The position numbers were made by a program, and so were the translations under genes. From the NCBI GenBank assembly GCA_050732635.1, contig JBOHRE010000027.1, forward strand, positions 1-39,743: a stretch of 39,743 nt of DNA, given 5' to 3'. Shown here one piece after another: positions 1 through 8,351 of this stretch; the stretch's first letter is position 1, and every line of letters starts with the position of its first letter. The notes under the pieces were generated by a model that worked only from the letters and a program-made list of their open reading frames with translations, was not told the DNA's origin and searched no databases. This DNA is from JBOHRE01 sp050732635. GTDB lineage: Bacteria > Gemmatimonadota > Gemmatimonadetes > Longimicrobiales > RSA9.

Positions 1-366
1 GGGGGCCGGCGCGGCCGGTGCGTCAGGGGCGAGCGTGCTCCCGCCACTCGCCGGGCTCGGCGGCGGAGTCGCCGGCGCGGCGCCGCCTTCGGCGCGATCC
101 GCGAGCCAGGCGTTCAGGAAGATCAGGATCACGAAGACATAGATGGCGCCCTGCTGCGCGATCCAGAAGCCGAGCGGCGCGCCGGCGATGCTCAGCGCGT
201 TCACGCGCTCGGCCAGCAGGATGCCGAGCAGCGGGCCAGCGACGAACCAGACGGCTAGCAGCGCGAGCGTGCGGCGCCGCAGCCGGCGCCAGTTGCGAAC
301 GTGAATCGCCGGTTGATGCTCGCCGGCGCGCGGCGGCGATCCGTCGGCGCCTCGATGTCGCACCAT
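1..366 (-). CDS. Sodium/solute symporter small subunit (DUF4212), 3' end cut by window
   Basis: The reading frame is open from the ATG at 366 to the window edge, so 122 codons are visible and the true C-terminus is outside. After about 24 polar residues come a VRNWRR basic patch and a hydrophobic segment (TLALLAVWFVAGPLLGILLA). Next is a polar loop with GAPLGFWIAQQG, then a second hydrophobic segment (AIYVFVILIFLNAWLADR). Two membrane segments around a GxPLGFWxAQQG loop are the signature of DUF4212 proteins, which accompany a large SSS-family Na+/solute (acetate-type) permease. The visible C-terminal tail is Pro/Ala/Ser-rich and longer than usual for the family. The large permease would be expected just beyond the left edge on this strand. 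The family call is fairly sure; the substrate is unknown. Confidence 0.72.
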   Translation of the reverse strand, partial: MVRHRGADGSPPRAGEHQPAIHVRNWRRLRRRTLALLAVWFVAGPLLGILLAERVNALSIAGAPLGFWIAQQGAIYVFVILIFLNAWLADRAEGGAAPATPPPSPASGGSTLAPDAPAAPAP

Positions 367-509
367 GTCGTACAGCAGCTGGGATGAGCGAGCGCCGGTC
401 AGGCTCGCGCGGCGCGCGAGCGGACCCAGGGCCGGTCACCGCAGCAGGTAAGGAAGTGAGGCTGGCCGCGCAACCGGGTCGGGCGTCGGGTGCTGCGCCT
501 CCGGCGCGC

Positions 510-932
510 TCAGTCGACGTAGACGCGGATGCGGCGCTCAGCGATCCGGCGGCCACGCCAGTCCTCGGCGATGAAGCCGACGGTGTAGGGGCCGCGGCCG
601 CGCCAGTTCCAGTAGCGCGCATCGACGACGTCGACTTTGTGGGGCGTGCGGGTATCCCATTCGTCGTACATCTCGTACTCGCGGCTGTCGTCGACGTACC
701 AGAACATGCGGTAGTCTTCAGGATGGTATCGGTTGTCGCGTACGCGAGCGCGCAGCGTCGTGACGCCGTAGAGCCGCTCGCCATCCTCGGGATGCAGCAC
801 CTCGATACCGCCGCCGATGCCGAAGACATCGCCGGCGTCGACGCAGCCAGAGAGCAGTAGCGCGAGCGCGGCGGCCGCGGCCAGGGAGCGCGCGCGGAAG
901 AGCCTCGACCGTGAAGCTGGCCAGTTCCTCAT
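510..932 (-). CDS. Small predicted lipoprotein
   Basis: This 140-residue protein starts with a basic N-terminus (MRNWPASRSRLFRAR) and a hydrophobic stretch ending in LLLSGC, a good lipobox with lipidation at Cys30. I start it at 932 because GGAGG lies 5 nt upstream and because this start gives a well-formed type II signal peptide. The mature part (about 110 residues) is rich in Tyr, Asp, Arg and Trp. It reads like one beta-sandwich domain (IEVLHPEDGERLYGVTTLRA, GPYTVGFIAEDWRGR), similar in style to Ig-like domains of surface lipoproteins. I do not recognise a named family. It is probably anchored in a membrane and exposed to the periplasm or surface. The next gene on this strand is the symporter subunit 143 bp downstream. 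Confidence 0.7.
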   Translation of the reverse strand: MRNWPASRSRLFRARSLAAAAALALLLSGCVDAGDVFGIGGGIEVLHPEDGERLYGVTTLRARVRDNRYHPEDYRMFWYVDDSREYEMYDEWDTRTPHKVDVVDARYWNWRGRGPYTVGFIAEDWRGRRIAERRIRVYVD

Positions 933-1206
933 CAGTGCCTCCGTCCGGGGGGTCGCCCGGCACAGCATCAGCAGGAGCGTGCCAGCGCTTCGAGGTGCGG
1001 CCGGTCGGAACCAAGTCGTTGCGCGGGAAGCAGTTGTATGCAGGCGCGCCGGTCACCAACCCCCGCCGCTCGTCCGTCGTGGCGGACACCGCGGTGTCCT
1101 CCGCCGAGGTCGGTCCGCAGGCCCTACCAAACAGAGGCCGAAGCGGTGGCGCGGCGGGCGGCGGGCGCCGAAGTTTTGCCTTCTCCCTGATACGCGAGGC
1201 AGACCC

Positions 1207-1482
1207 ATGGCCGAGATGGTAGTGCCAGGCATCCCGGACGACGATCTAGCGGCATTGAACGCGCGGGCTGAGCGACACGGGCGCAGTGCGGAGGAGGAGG
1301 CGCGGGACCTGATCCAGCATGCGGCGCGCGAGGAGCGTGTGTGGCAGGATCTGTCACGTGCGGCGAGCGAGCTGGAATCGAGGTTGTTGCGCGATGCGGA
1401 CGGCAACGTGCAGCAGCCGGCGCCGGCGCGCGCGCGCCGCTACCGTCGCGTGGAGCCGACGCCGCACCGTCCCGCGCGCTGA
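1207..1482 (+). CDS. FitA-like ribbon-helix-helix antitoxin, orphan
   Basis: This 91-residue protein begins MAEMVVPGIPDDDLAALNARAERHGRSAEEEARDLI (a beta strand, then two helices). It matches the FitA/VapB-type ribbon-helix-helix antitoxin fold, in which a dimer binds operator DNA and the C-terminal tail blocks a PIN-domain ribonuclease. The start at 1207 has GAGGCAG upstream and puts the beta strand at the N-terminus; the frame is open further upstream, but that part is Arg/Ala-rich noise. The C-terminal 30 residues are basic (ARARRYRRVEPTPHRPAR). No PIN-domain toxin follows: the next gene is fpg on the opposite strand, 13 bp away. It may be a solitary regulator or a remnant of a toxin-antitoxin pair. 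Confidence 0.65.
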   Translation: MAEMVVPGIPDDDLAALNARAERHGRSAEEEARDLIQHAAREERVWQDLSRAASELESRLLRDADGNVQQPAPARARRYRRVEPTPHRPAR

Positions 1483-1495
1483 GCGGGCGCCCGGC

Positions 1496-2386
1496 TCACA
1501 CCCCCTCGAGCGCGTCGATCGTGCGGGGCCAGTCGTCGCCCAGCAGACGCGAGAGCGCCCGATCCCGGAGCACACGGCCGCCCGTCTGGCAGCGCGGGCA
1601 GTAGTTCGTCTCGTGCTCGCCGTGCACGACGCGCTGGATCGCCGTGCCGCACACCGGGCAGGGCTGACGGAAACGGCCATGCACGCGCATGGCCGGATGA
1701 AATGCGGTGATCTTCTTCGGGAAGCCCTCGCCCACCTCGCCGCGCAGCCGCTCGATCCACTCCACCAGCGACGTGCGTGTCGTCTCGAACAGCCGCGCGA
1801 CTTCCTCATCCGAGAGCTGCGCCGTGCGCTTGAACGGCGACAGCCGCGCGGCATGCAGGATCTCGTCGGAATGCGCGTTGCCGATGCCACTCAGGATCCG
1901 CGGGTCGGTGAGCGCGCGCTTCAGCGTGTGATTCTCACTCCGTAGCGCCCGACCGAACGCTTCCAGCGACGCCTCCAGCGGCTCGATGCCGCCACGGTCC
2001 AGCTCCGCGACGATTGCACCTCCCTGCACCACGTGCAGCGCCGCGCGCTTCTTCGTGCCCGCCTCCGTCAGCAGCAGGGTGCCCGTGTCGAAATCGAACG
2101 CGGCGAGACCGACCCTGCCGGGCACCTTCGCGCCACGCGGTTGCCAGCTCAGCCGCCCGGTGATCATCAGGTGCAGCACCAGATACAGGTCGCCCTCCAG
2201 CGCCAGCACGATGCGCTTGCCCAGCCGTCGCACGCCGAGCACGCGCCGGCCGTGCGCGCTCGACAGCGGCGGATCGTAGGTGCGCAGCAGCGCAGGCGAG
2301 CGCACGCGCACGGTCTCGAGCACGGCGCCGCGCAGTCGCGCCTCGAGCGCGTGCAGATAGGTCTCGATCTCGGGCAGCTCGGGCAT
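1496..2386 (-). CDS. Fpg/Nei-family DNA glycosylase-AP lyase
   Basis: This 296-residue enzyme would excise oxidised bases such as 8-oxoguanine and nick the abasic site. The start at 2386 is fixed by MPELPE: Pro2 is the catalytic nucleophile and Glu3 the general acid, so upstream extensions are excluded. Other family marks are Lys58 (LGKRI), LMITGRL at 73-79, the helix-two-turn-helix with GIGNAHSDE at 167-175 (most Fpg proteins have Tyr where this has His), and a C-terminal zinc finger with Cys243, Cys246, Cys263 and Cys266 followed by the Gly-Gly-Arg turn. Length is near the family norm. Fpg and Nei8-type proteins are hard to separate by eye, so mutM is likely but not certain. It is transcribed divergently from the response regulator at 2559. 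Confidence 0.9.
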   Translation of the reverse strand: MPELPEIETYLHALEARLRGAVLETVRVRSPALLRTYDPPLSSAHGRRVLGVRRLGKRIVLALEGDLYLVLHLMITGRLSWQPRGAKVPGRVGLAAFDFDTGTLLLTEAGTKKRAALHVVQGGAIVAELDRGGIEPLEASLEAFGRALRSENHTLKRALTDPRILSGIGNAHSDEILHAARLSPFKRTAQLSDEEVARLFETTRTSLVEWIERLRGEVGEGFPKKITAFHPAMRVHGRFRQPCPVCGTAIQRVVHGEHETNYCPRCQTGGRVLRDRALSRLLGDDWPRTIDALEGV

Positions 2387-2558
2387 ATAAACGTTTGAAC
2401 GCCAGCGGCTTACACGGTTGTTATTCCACTGAGGTGTTGGCACGCGACTCGCTGCGACGGTGGCGCGTGCGCACGGCGACGTGTGCGCGCCCGCCAAACA
2501 TTTGTCGCGCACCCGGCCGCGACGGCCGGCGCGCCCCTACCGGGCACAAGAGCGGCAC

Positions 2559-2960
2559 ATGGAGCATGGAGGACCCGGTCCATTGATCCTGATCATCGAG
2601 GACGATCCGCAACAGAGCGAAATCGCGCGTACACTGCTGCGACACTACGGGTTCGACGCGGTGGTGGCGGCGTCGGCCGAACGCGGGCTGGAGATCGCGC
2701 GAACGCGAGAGGTCTCGTTGGCGCTGGTGGACGTGCACCTGCTCGGCATGAATGGCTGGGAAGCGTCGCGGATCATGAAGACGGATCCGGCGACGTCGCA
2801 CATTCCGCTGATCGTGACATCACTGTACGACATCGATCGACGGATGATCGCGGCGAGCGGGTGCGACCTGTTCCTGCCGAAGCCGTGGCATGTCGATGCA
2901 CTGATCGGCGCCGTGCGCAAGCTGGTGGCGGAGGGCAGGCGACCGGAGCCGGAAGGGTAG
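2559..2960 (+). CDS. Single-domain response regulator (CheY-like receiver)
   Basis: This 133-residue protein consists almost entirely of a receiver domain. Counting from the ATG at 2559, it has the acidic pocket EDD at 14-16, the phospho-acceptor Asp58 (LVDVHL), the switch Thr87-Ser88 (IVTSLYD) and Lys108 in LPKPW. No output domain follows, so it should signal by protein contact, as DivK- or CheY-type regulators do. An alternative start is TTG at 2583, in frame, with GGAGGA about 10 nt upstream and giving LILIIEDD directly; this may be the better start. No histidine kinase is nearby, so its partner is unknown. It ends 7 bp before the convergent M20 peptidase gene. Confidence 0.87.
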   Translation: MEHGGPGPLILIIEDDPQQSEIARTLLRHYGFDAVVAASAERGLEIARTREVSLALVDVHLLGMNGWEASRIMKTDPATSHIPLIVTSLYDIDRRMIAASGCDLFLPKPWHVDALIGAVRKLVAEGRRPEPEG

Positions 2961-2967
2961 GCGCGAG

Positions 2968-4587
2968 TCAGGGCAGCGGCCGGGGCGCCATGGTCAGCAG
3001 CGCGCCGTACAGGTCGATGCCGTACCAGAGATTCGCGATGCGCAGATTCTCGTTCGAGCCGTGCTGGTTGTTGTCGTGGTTGGCGATGGGCACGATCACG
3101 GCCGGCCTGGCGAGCTGCTCGGTGAACAGGTAGAGGGGCAGCGAGCCGCCGAGGCCGGGAATGAGCAGCAGCTCAGCGCCAGCGGCCTGGCGCGCGGCGG
3201 CGATTACCTCCTGCACGATCGGCAAGCCCATGGACGTCCGCGCCGCGGGGTAGCCCTCGCCACTGGTCACGCGTGCGATGCGCGGATATTGCAGCCGCGT
3301 CTCCTGGTCCGGCTCCTCGCGCACGATGTGATAGCCCTGCGCGCGGATGTGGTCCTCGACGAGTCGGACCATGCGCTCCGGATCATTGCCCTGCACCATG
3401 CGGATGCCGATGGCGGCCTGTGCGACGGCGGGAACGATGTTGCGTGCACCGCGGCCGACATTGGCGCTCGCCAGGCCATGGATCGTGAGTGAGGGCAGCA
3501 GCAGCCGCTCGGTCAGCGTTGCCGGAGCGCCCTCGCTGCGTACAATGCCGAACTCGCGTTTCAGCTCGGAGTCGTAGTCGGGGAACGCCGCGATCGCGTC
3601 GCGCTCCTCGTCGCCCAGCGGGGCGACGTCGTCGTAGAAGCCGGCGACGCGCACCTCACCGCTCTCCGGATCCTTCATGCTCGCCAGCAGGTGGGCGAGC
3701 AGCATCCCCGGATCGGGCGCCCAGTTGCCGTAGTGGCCGCTGTGCAGCTCGCGGTCGGCGCCGTACACGGTGAGCTGCATGCCGACTACGCCGCGCACGC
3801 CGAAGGTGAGCAGCGGCCGGCGGCTCTGGTGAACGGGCCCGTCGAAGAACAGCCAGACGTCGATGTCGTCGAGCTGAGCGCGGTGCTGCGAGAGGTACTC
3901 GTCGAGCCGGTCGGAGCCGGCCTCCTCCTCGCCGTCGAACAGGAACTTGAGGTTGGATGTCGGTGTCACGTCCGCCTCCCGGAACGCACGCAGCACCGGC
4001 AGCAGCGCGCCGAGCGGCGCCTTGTCGTCACCCGCCGAGCGCGCGTAGATCCGCCACTCCGGGTCGATCGCTTCGCCAGGCGCGGGGAATTCGCGCGCCT
4101 GCCCACCGGCCGGCATCGCCGCCGTGTAGAGCGTCGGCTCCCAGGCCGGGTGCACCCACTGCGACGCGTCCACGGGCTGTCCGTCGTAGTGCACGTAGAT
4201 GCCGAGCGTGCGTGTCGCGCCCGGCACGATCAGCTCACCGTAGATGGCGGGCGGTGAGCCCGGCAGCTTCCACAGCTCCGTCGCCACGCCGACCTCGCGC
4301 AGCTTCGCGGCGATGTAATCCGCGTTCGCGTGAATGCCCACCGAGTCGCTGGCGACGTTGGGGATGGCCAGCAGCGCAGCGAAATCCCGCAGGATCTCCG
4401 CCTCGTGTGCCTCGCGGTAGGCGCGCGCGATGGCGGCGCCGTCCTGCGCCACCGCTGGCTGCGCGCTGCATGCCAGCGTCACGGCCAGTGCCAGGGCTAA
4501 GGCTGGGGCTGGGGCTCGGGCTGGGGCTCGGGCTGGGGCTCGGGCCGGGGCTGGGGCCGGGGCCGCGGTCGGTCGGGATTCAGCCAT
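2968..4587 (-). CDS. Secreted M20-family metallopeptidase (dipeptidase-like)
   Basis: This 539-residue enzyme is a two-zinc M20/M28-type carboxy- or dipeptidase. Visible metal-site motifs are YVHYDGQPVD (His and an adjacent catalytic Asp), SAGDDKAP, LFDGEEEAGS (catalytic Glu plus ligand), FFDGP, and a C-terminal NHDNNQHGSNEN carrying the last His. Between them lies a dimerisation lid with HSGHYGNWAPDP. GGAGG 7 nt upstream supports the start at 4587. The N-terminus is odd: after MAESRPTA come some 20 residues of alternating Ala-Pro/Ala-Arg encoded by a GGGGCT-type repeat, then a hydrophobic core (ALALALAVTLA) and an AVAQD signal peptidase I-like site. It is probably exported. The repeat-encoded stretch is a recent-looking addition to the signal peptide. 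BNR-protein gene 5061-8264 lies upstream on the same strand, across a 473-bp gap. Confidence 0.88.
   Translation of the reverse strand: MAESRPTAAPAPAPARAPARAPARAPAPALALALAVTLACSAQPAVAQDGAAIARAYREAHEAEILRDFAALLAIPNVASDSVGIHANADYIAAKLREVGVATELWKLPGSPPAIYGELIVPGATRTLGIYVHYDGQPVDASQWVHPAWEPTLYTAAMPAGGQAREFPAPGEAIDPEWRIYARSAGDDKAPLGALLPVLRAFREADVTPTSNLKFLFDGEEEAGSDRLDEYLSQHRAQLDDIDVWLFFDGPVHQSRRPLLTFGVRGVVGMQLTVYGADRELHSGHYGNWAPDPGMLLAHLLASMKDPESGEVRVAGFYDDVAPLGDEERDAIAAFPDYDSELKREFGIVRSEGAPATLTERLLLPSLTIHGLASANVGRGARNIVPAVAQAAIGIRMVQGNDPERMVRLVEDHIRAQGYHIVREEPDQETRLQYPRIARVTSGEGYPAARTSMGLPIVQEVIAAARQAAGAELLLIPGLGGSLPLYLFTEQLARPAVIVPIANHDNNQHGSNENLRIANLWYGIDLYGALLTMAPRPLP
4493..4565 (+). repeat. 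GGGGCT/GGGCTC hexamer array inside the M20 peptidase signal peptide
   Basis: About twelve imperfect 6-bp units (GGGGCT, CGGGCT, GGGGCC) read on the plus strand. On the minus strand the array encodes the Ala-Pro/Ala-Arg/Ala-Leu stretch of the M20 peptidase N-terminus. The 6-bp period adds two codons per unit, so unit number can vary without frameshift. The G-rich strand could form G-quadruplexes. The same hexamer occurs at 5009-5030, 10346-10397, 10715-10733 and 10780-10820. Confidence 0.85.
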
Positions 4588-4704
4588 GGTCGAACCTCCG
4601 GGAAGCGAGCCGACTCCGCAATCGGGGCGCCGGGGGGCTGCGCCGCGGCGACGCTGCCGCCCCGGCCGCCGGTCCGTAACCCACCAACCACCCTCGTGGT
4701 TTTG

Positions 4705-4717
4705 GTACATGTTGTAC
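4705..4717. promoter_or_regulatory. Palindrome GTACATGTTGTAC, possible operator
   Basis: A 13-bp inverted repeat (GTACA-TGT-TGTAC) 118 bp upstream of the M20 peptidase start. It differs by one base from the core of the palindrome at 4941-4955, which suggests a pair of sites for one dimeric regulator. The regulator is not identifiable from the window. Confidence 0.35.
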
Positions 4718-4940
4718 GCCGCGTTGCCGGCGAGCTGCGTTTTGCGCCACGGCACGGCGCCCGCCCGACCGCCGGGTCCCCGTCGGGCACGTGCCACCTC
4801 TCGGCTCTCGCCGTGGTCGACAGCGCGGCGCGGCGCCTCCCGCGCTCTCGCCTGGTCGGCAGCACGGCTCGCCGCTCGACGCTCCTGCGTACGCTAGCGC
4901 CGTCACCGGTGACCCACGCGCGGGTTCGGCGGCGGCCCGC

Positions 4941-4955
4941 TGTACAAGTTGTACA
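4941..4955. promoter_or_regulatory. Palindrome TGTACAAGTTGTACA, possible operator
   Basis: A perfect inverted repeat with 7-bp arms (TGTACAA and TTGTACA) around a single central base, followed by an A/T-rich AAAATA in otherwise GC-rich DNA. Its inner 13 bp match the palindrome at 4705-4717 at 12 of 13 positions. Confidence 0.4.
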
Positions 4956-5008
4956 AAAATACGAGGGCTCACGAGCGCACATTGGCGGCGGCGCGAGGCG
5001 CCGCCGCC

Positions 5009-5030
5009 AGGGCTGGGGCTGGGGCTAGGG
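5009..5030 (+). repeat. Short GGGGCT array with ACCGGCC end
   Basis: Three hexamer units followed by AGGGACCGGCC. The end resembles those of the arrays at 10346-10397 (GAGGAACCGGCC) and, reversed, 10715-10733 (GAGGCTTACCGGC). This suggests one defined element with a variable hexamer array rather than random low complexity. Confidence 0.6.
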
Positions 5031-5060
5031 ACCGGCCATACCGCCCGCACGTGCGAGACA

Positions 5061-8000
5061 TCATGGGGCACCGCCGCCGAAGAAGCCGAGGCCGGCGCGG
5101 TCGATGGCTTCGCGGAACGCGGCCAGCTCGGTCGTATAGAACGCGTCCACCTGGGCCAGCACCTCGCGCAGCCGCTGGTCGCGGCGCTCGAGCTCGTCCA
5201 ACTGGCCGGCCGTGGGCTCATCGGTCGAGGAGTCCAGCGTGCCATAGACCTGCGCCAGCTCGCTCGCGACGCTGCGGTCCTCGACGATGCCCACCGTGGT
5301 CGGCGGCAGCCGCAGCTCGTCCAGCAGCTCGTTCAGCCGCTTCTCGACGCTGTCGGCGTGCTCGACGAGCGTAGCCTTGCCGGCGCTGTCGATCGCCGCC
5401 GGCAGACGCAGCGAGTCGGTCAGCAGCTCCTGCACGAAGTCGAGCGACTTCGCGGTCGCCTCCAGCCGGCGCGTCGCGTCCGTCGCGCGTTCGATTGTGC
5501 GGCCCGCTTCGACCAGCGCCTCCCGCTTCTCCTGCCGCGCGGCCAGCGGCACTTCGCGACGCGGGTCCGCCAGCACCGCGAGCGCCGTCGTGGCAACGTC
5601 CTCACCCAGCGTCACGCGCACCGTGTACTCGCCCGGCAGCACCTCAGGCCCCTGCGGCCGGAACTGCTCGGGCGTGTCCTCCGCCACCAGGAAGCGGAAC
5701 GGCTTCTGCCGCAGGTTCCACACGACACGGTTCACCCCCGGCTTGGCGCCGCCATCCAGCTCCTGTACCAGATCGCCGCTACCATCGAGGATCTCCACCT
5801 TGGCCGTCACCGAATCCTCCGCGGTACCCCCGCCTCCGCGCCCGCCCCCGCCTACGAAGTAGCTGATCACCGCGCCGTAGGGCCGGTTCTCGCCGAAGAA
5901 CTCCGCGTGGCCGGGGAAGTACAGCGGCCCGCGCAGCCCGACCTGGTGCTGGATCGCGGCGGGCTGCTCGATGATGTGGAGTGCACGCGAGGCGATTCCG
6001 GGCGACGTCGCCACCTCGCGCAGCGCGCGGATGTCGTCGATGATCCACGCCGCGCGGCCGTGGGTGCCGACGATCAGGTCGTGGTCACGCGGGTGCACGG
6101 CCAGTGCGAGCACCGGCACCGTCGGGAAGCCGCCGTGCGTCCATTTGCGCCAGCTGCGGCCGGCGTCGGTCGAGAGGAACAGGCCGAACTCGGTGCCGAG
6201 GAAGAGCAGGTCCGGCGTGACCGGGTCCTCCTCGATCACGTGCACGAAGCCGTCGATCGCGGGCGTCGCGAGCGAGCTCCAGCTCCGGCCGTAGTCGGTC
6301 GTCCGGAACACGTACGTGGTCCAGTTGCCGCGCCGGTGGTCGTCGAAGACGACGTAAGCGGTACCGGCGTCGTGCTTCGAAGCCTCGATGTGCGGCACCC
6401 ACGTTGCCTCGGGCACACCGCGGATGTTGGCGACGACGTTGGTCCAGGAGGCGCCCGCGTCGCGCGTGAGCTGCACGTTGCCGTCATCGGTGCCGACCCA
6501 GATCACGCCCTCGGTGACCGGTGAGGGCGCGATGGTCATGATCGTCGTGTGGTTCTCCGCCGCGGTGACATCCTTCGTGATGCCGCCGCTCTCCGCCTGG
6601 TGCTGCTTCGTCGAATCGTTGGTTGTCAGGTCGGGCGAGATGATCTCCCAGGTCTGGCCGCGGTCGCGCGTGCGGTGCACGAACTGCGAGCCGTAGTACA
6701 GTGTGCCGGGCCGGTGCGGATCGACGGCGAGGCCGGCGTTCCAGTTGAAGCGCAGCTCCGTGCCATCCGCGGGCCGCTGCGGGCGGACACTCTTCCACTC
6801 GTTGGTGCGCAGATCGACGCGGTTGATCCACCCGCCCTGCGACATCGAGTACGCCCAGGTCGGATCGCGCGGGTCGACGACCGCAGCGAAGCCGTCGCCG
6901 AAGCCGATCGTGCGCCAGTGGTGCGCCTGGATCGTCGCGCCGTTGAAGCCGGCCTGCTCCCAGACCGCGCTGGGTCCCATCCACGAGCCGTTGTCCTGCA
7001 GGCCGCCGTACACGTGGAACGGCGCGTCCATGTCGAAGCTGAGATGATAGAACTGCGCGACCGGAATGTTCTCGACGAAGCGCCAGGTCTGACCCCGGTT
7101 CGTCGAGATGTAGACGCCGCCGTCGTTGCCGTTGATCAGCAGCTCGCCGCGGGTCGGCTCGATCCAGAGCGCGTGATGGTCCGGGTGCACCGCCGACCAG
7201 CTGCCGATCGTGCGGAACGTGCGGCCGCCGTCCTCGCTCATGTCCAGCACGCTGGCCAGTCGGTAGACGCGATTCTCGTTGGTCGGATCGACGCGGATGT
7301 CCGAGTAGTAGAACGGCCGGTTCGATACGCCGCGCTCATCGTTGACCGTGCGCCAGCGCCGGCCGCCATCGTCCGAGCGCAGCAGCGCGCTCTTCTCGGC
7401 CTCGACCAGCGCGTACACCACCTCCGGACCGCTCGCGGCGAAGGCAAGCCCGATGCGGCCCAGCTCGCCCTTCGGCAGTCCATCATCTTCCGTCAGCTCG
7501 GTCCAGCTCGCGCCGCCGTCCCAGGTCACGCGGATCCCGCTGCCCGGCCCGCCGGATCGGAACGACCACGGCGTGCGCCGGTGGTCCCACATGGCCGCGA
7601 TCAGGTGGTTCGGGTTCGACGGATCCATGACCAGGTCGGCCGCGCCCGTGCCGGCATCGACGTACAGCAGCCTGTCCCACGTGCGGCCGCCATCACTCGT
7701 GCGATACACGCCGCGCTCCTGGCCGTCGCTCCAGGTCGGACCCAGCACCGCGAGGTACACGACGTCCGGATCGGTCGGGTGCGTGATCACGCGATGGATC
7801 CGCTCACTCGCCGCGAGGCCCATATGCGACCAGGTGCGGCCGCTATCCAGGCTCTTCCACACGCCGCGGCCCACGCCCGCGCTGTTGCGCGGGTTCCCCT
7901 CGCCCGTCGCGACCCAGACGATGTCGGGGTTCGGCTCGAAGACGGCGATCGCGCCGATCGACGACGCCGCCTCATCGTCGAAGATCGGCGTCCAGCTCAC

Positions 8001-8264
8001 GCCGCCATCGACCGACTTCCAGACGCCGCCCGTCGCGGCACCGACGTAGATGATGTCCGGGTTCGAGTCGACCGCCTCGATCGCAGCGATCCGGCCGCTC
8101 GTCCCGGACGGGCCGATGACGCGCGAGTCGAAGCCCTGGAACATCGAGTCGACAGGTGGCAGCGCCGGCGCTCGTCGACTGCCGCCGGCTTCGCGCTGCG
8201 CGGTCAGCGGGCCATGGGCGAACGCGAGAGCGAAGGCGAAGGTGCCGAGCAGCGCGCGATTCAT
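5061..8264 (-). CDS. Exported VPS10/BNR-repeat beta-propeller protein
   Basis: This 1067-residue protein opens with a signal peptide (MNRALLGTFAFALAFAHGPLTAQ), which fixes the start at 8264. The following ~770 residues are repeated beta-propeller blades carrying Asp-box/BNR motifs such as GGVWKSVDGGVSWTP, GVWKSLDSGRTWSHMG, GVYRTSDGGRTWDR, GVYISTNRGQTWRF and GLFLSTDAGRSWRKW. This is the arrangement of sortilin/VPS10-like proteins often annotated as 'glycosyl hydrolase'. After a Gly-rich linker (YFVGGGGRGGGGTAEDS) comes a beta-sandwich segment (WNLRQKPFRF, PGEYTVRVTLG), then a charged helical tail that ends GLGFFGGGAP. No catalytic sialidase residues can be assigned, so an enzymatic role is not supported. 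Periplasmic or secreted binding, for example of peptides or glycans, is a guess. It is divergent from the thiC riboswitch. Confidence 0.85.
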   Translation of the reverse strand: MNRALLGTFAFALAFAHGPLTAQREAGGSRRAPALPPVDSMFQGFDSRVIGPSGTSGRIAAIEAVDSNPDIIYVGAATGGVWKSVDGGVSWTPIFDDEAASSIGAIAVFEPNPDIVWVATGEGNPRNSAGVGRGVWKSLDSGRTWSHMGLAASERIHRVITHPTDPDVVYLAVLGPTWSDGQERGVYRTSDGGRTWDRLLYVDAGTGAADLVMDPSNPNHLIAAMWDHRRTPWSFRSGGPGSGIRVTWDGGASWTELTEDDGLPKGELGRIGLAFAASGPEVVYALVEAEKSALLRSDDGGRRWRTVNDERGVSNRPFYYSDIRVDPTNENRVYRLASVLDMSEDGGRTFRTIGSWSAVHPDHHALWIEPTRGELLINGNDGGVYISTNRGQTWRFVENIPVAQFYHLSFDMDAPFHVYGGLQDNGSWMGPSAVWEQAGFNGATIQAHHWRTIGFGDGFAAVVDPRDPTWAYSMSQGGWINRVDLRTNEWKSVRPQRPADGTELRFNWNAGLAVDPHRPGTLYYGSQFVHRTRDRGQTWEIISPDLTTNDSTKQHQAESGGITKDVTAAENHTTIMTIAPSPVTEGVIWVGTDDGNVQLTRDAGASWTNVVANIRGVPEATWVPHIEASKHDAGTAYVVFDDHRRGNWTTYVFRTTDYGRSWSSLATPAIDGFVHVIEEDPVTPDLLFLGTEFGLFLSTDAGRSWRKWTHGGFPTVPVLALAVHPRDHDLIVGTHGRAAWIIDDIRALREVATSPGIASRALHIIEQPAAIQHQVGLRGPLYFPGHAEFFGENRPYGAVISYFVGGGGRGGGGTAEDSVTAKVEILDGSGDLVQELDGGAKPGVNRVVWNLRQKPFRFLVAEDTPEQFRPQGPEVLPGEYTVRVTLGEDVATTALAVLADPRREVPLAARQEKREALVEAGRTIERATDATRRLEATAKSLDFVQELLTDSLRLPAAIDSAGKATLVEHADSVEKRLNELLDELRLPPTTVGIVEDRSVASELAQVYGTLDSSTDEPTAGQLDELERRDQRLREVLAQVDAFYTTELAAFREAIDRAGLGFFGGGAP

Positions 8265-8351
8265 TGCGGTTCCGGGCTGTTGGTTTGTCGCTACGAGGCC
8301 GCGCAATGTGTTGTCCGACGCCGGTTGGGACAAGCCGTCGCAGCGTCCGGT

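Larger units (their letters stand above)
4588..5060. other. Non-coding gap of 473 bp
   Basis: I see no credible gene here; the open frames are Arg-rich shadows without recognisable domains. The stretch holds two near-identical palindromes (4705-4717 and 4941-4955), a perfect 11-bp-stem hairpin at 4984-5008 with a GAG loop, and a short GGGGCT repeat at 5009-5030. The hairpin sits 52 bp past the BNR-protein stop codon on the minus strand and could mark its transcript end, but no T-run follows. The gap probably contains the promoter of the M20 peptidase gene. Confidence 0.5.

Noticed and set aside
18..860. Long overlapping open frames on both strands, rich in Arg and Ala
   Set aside because: They are composition artefacts of high GC. 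The minus-strand frames with DUF4212 and lipoprotein features explain this stretch better.
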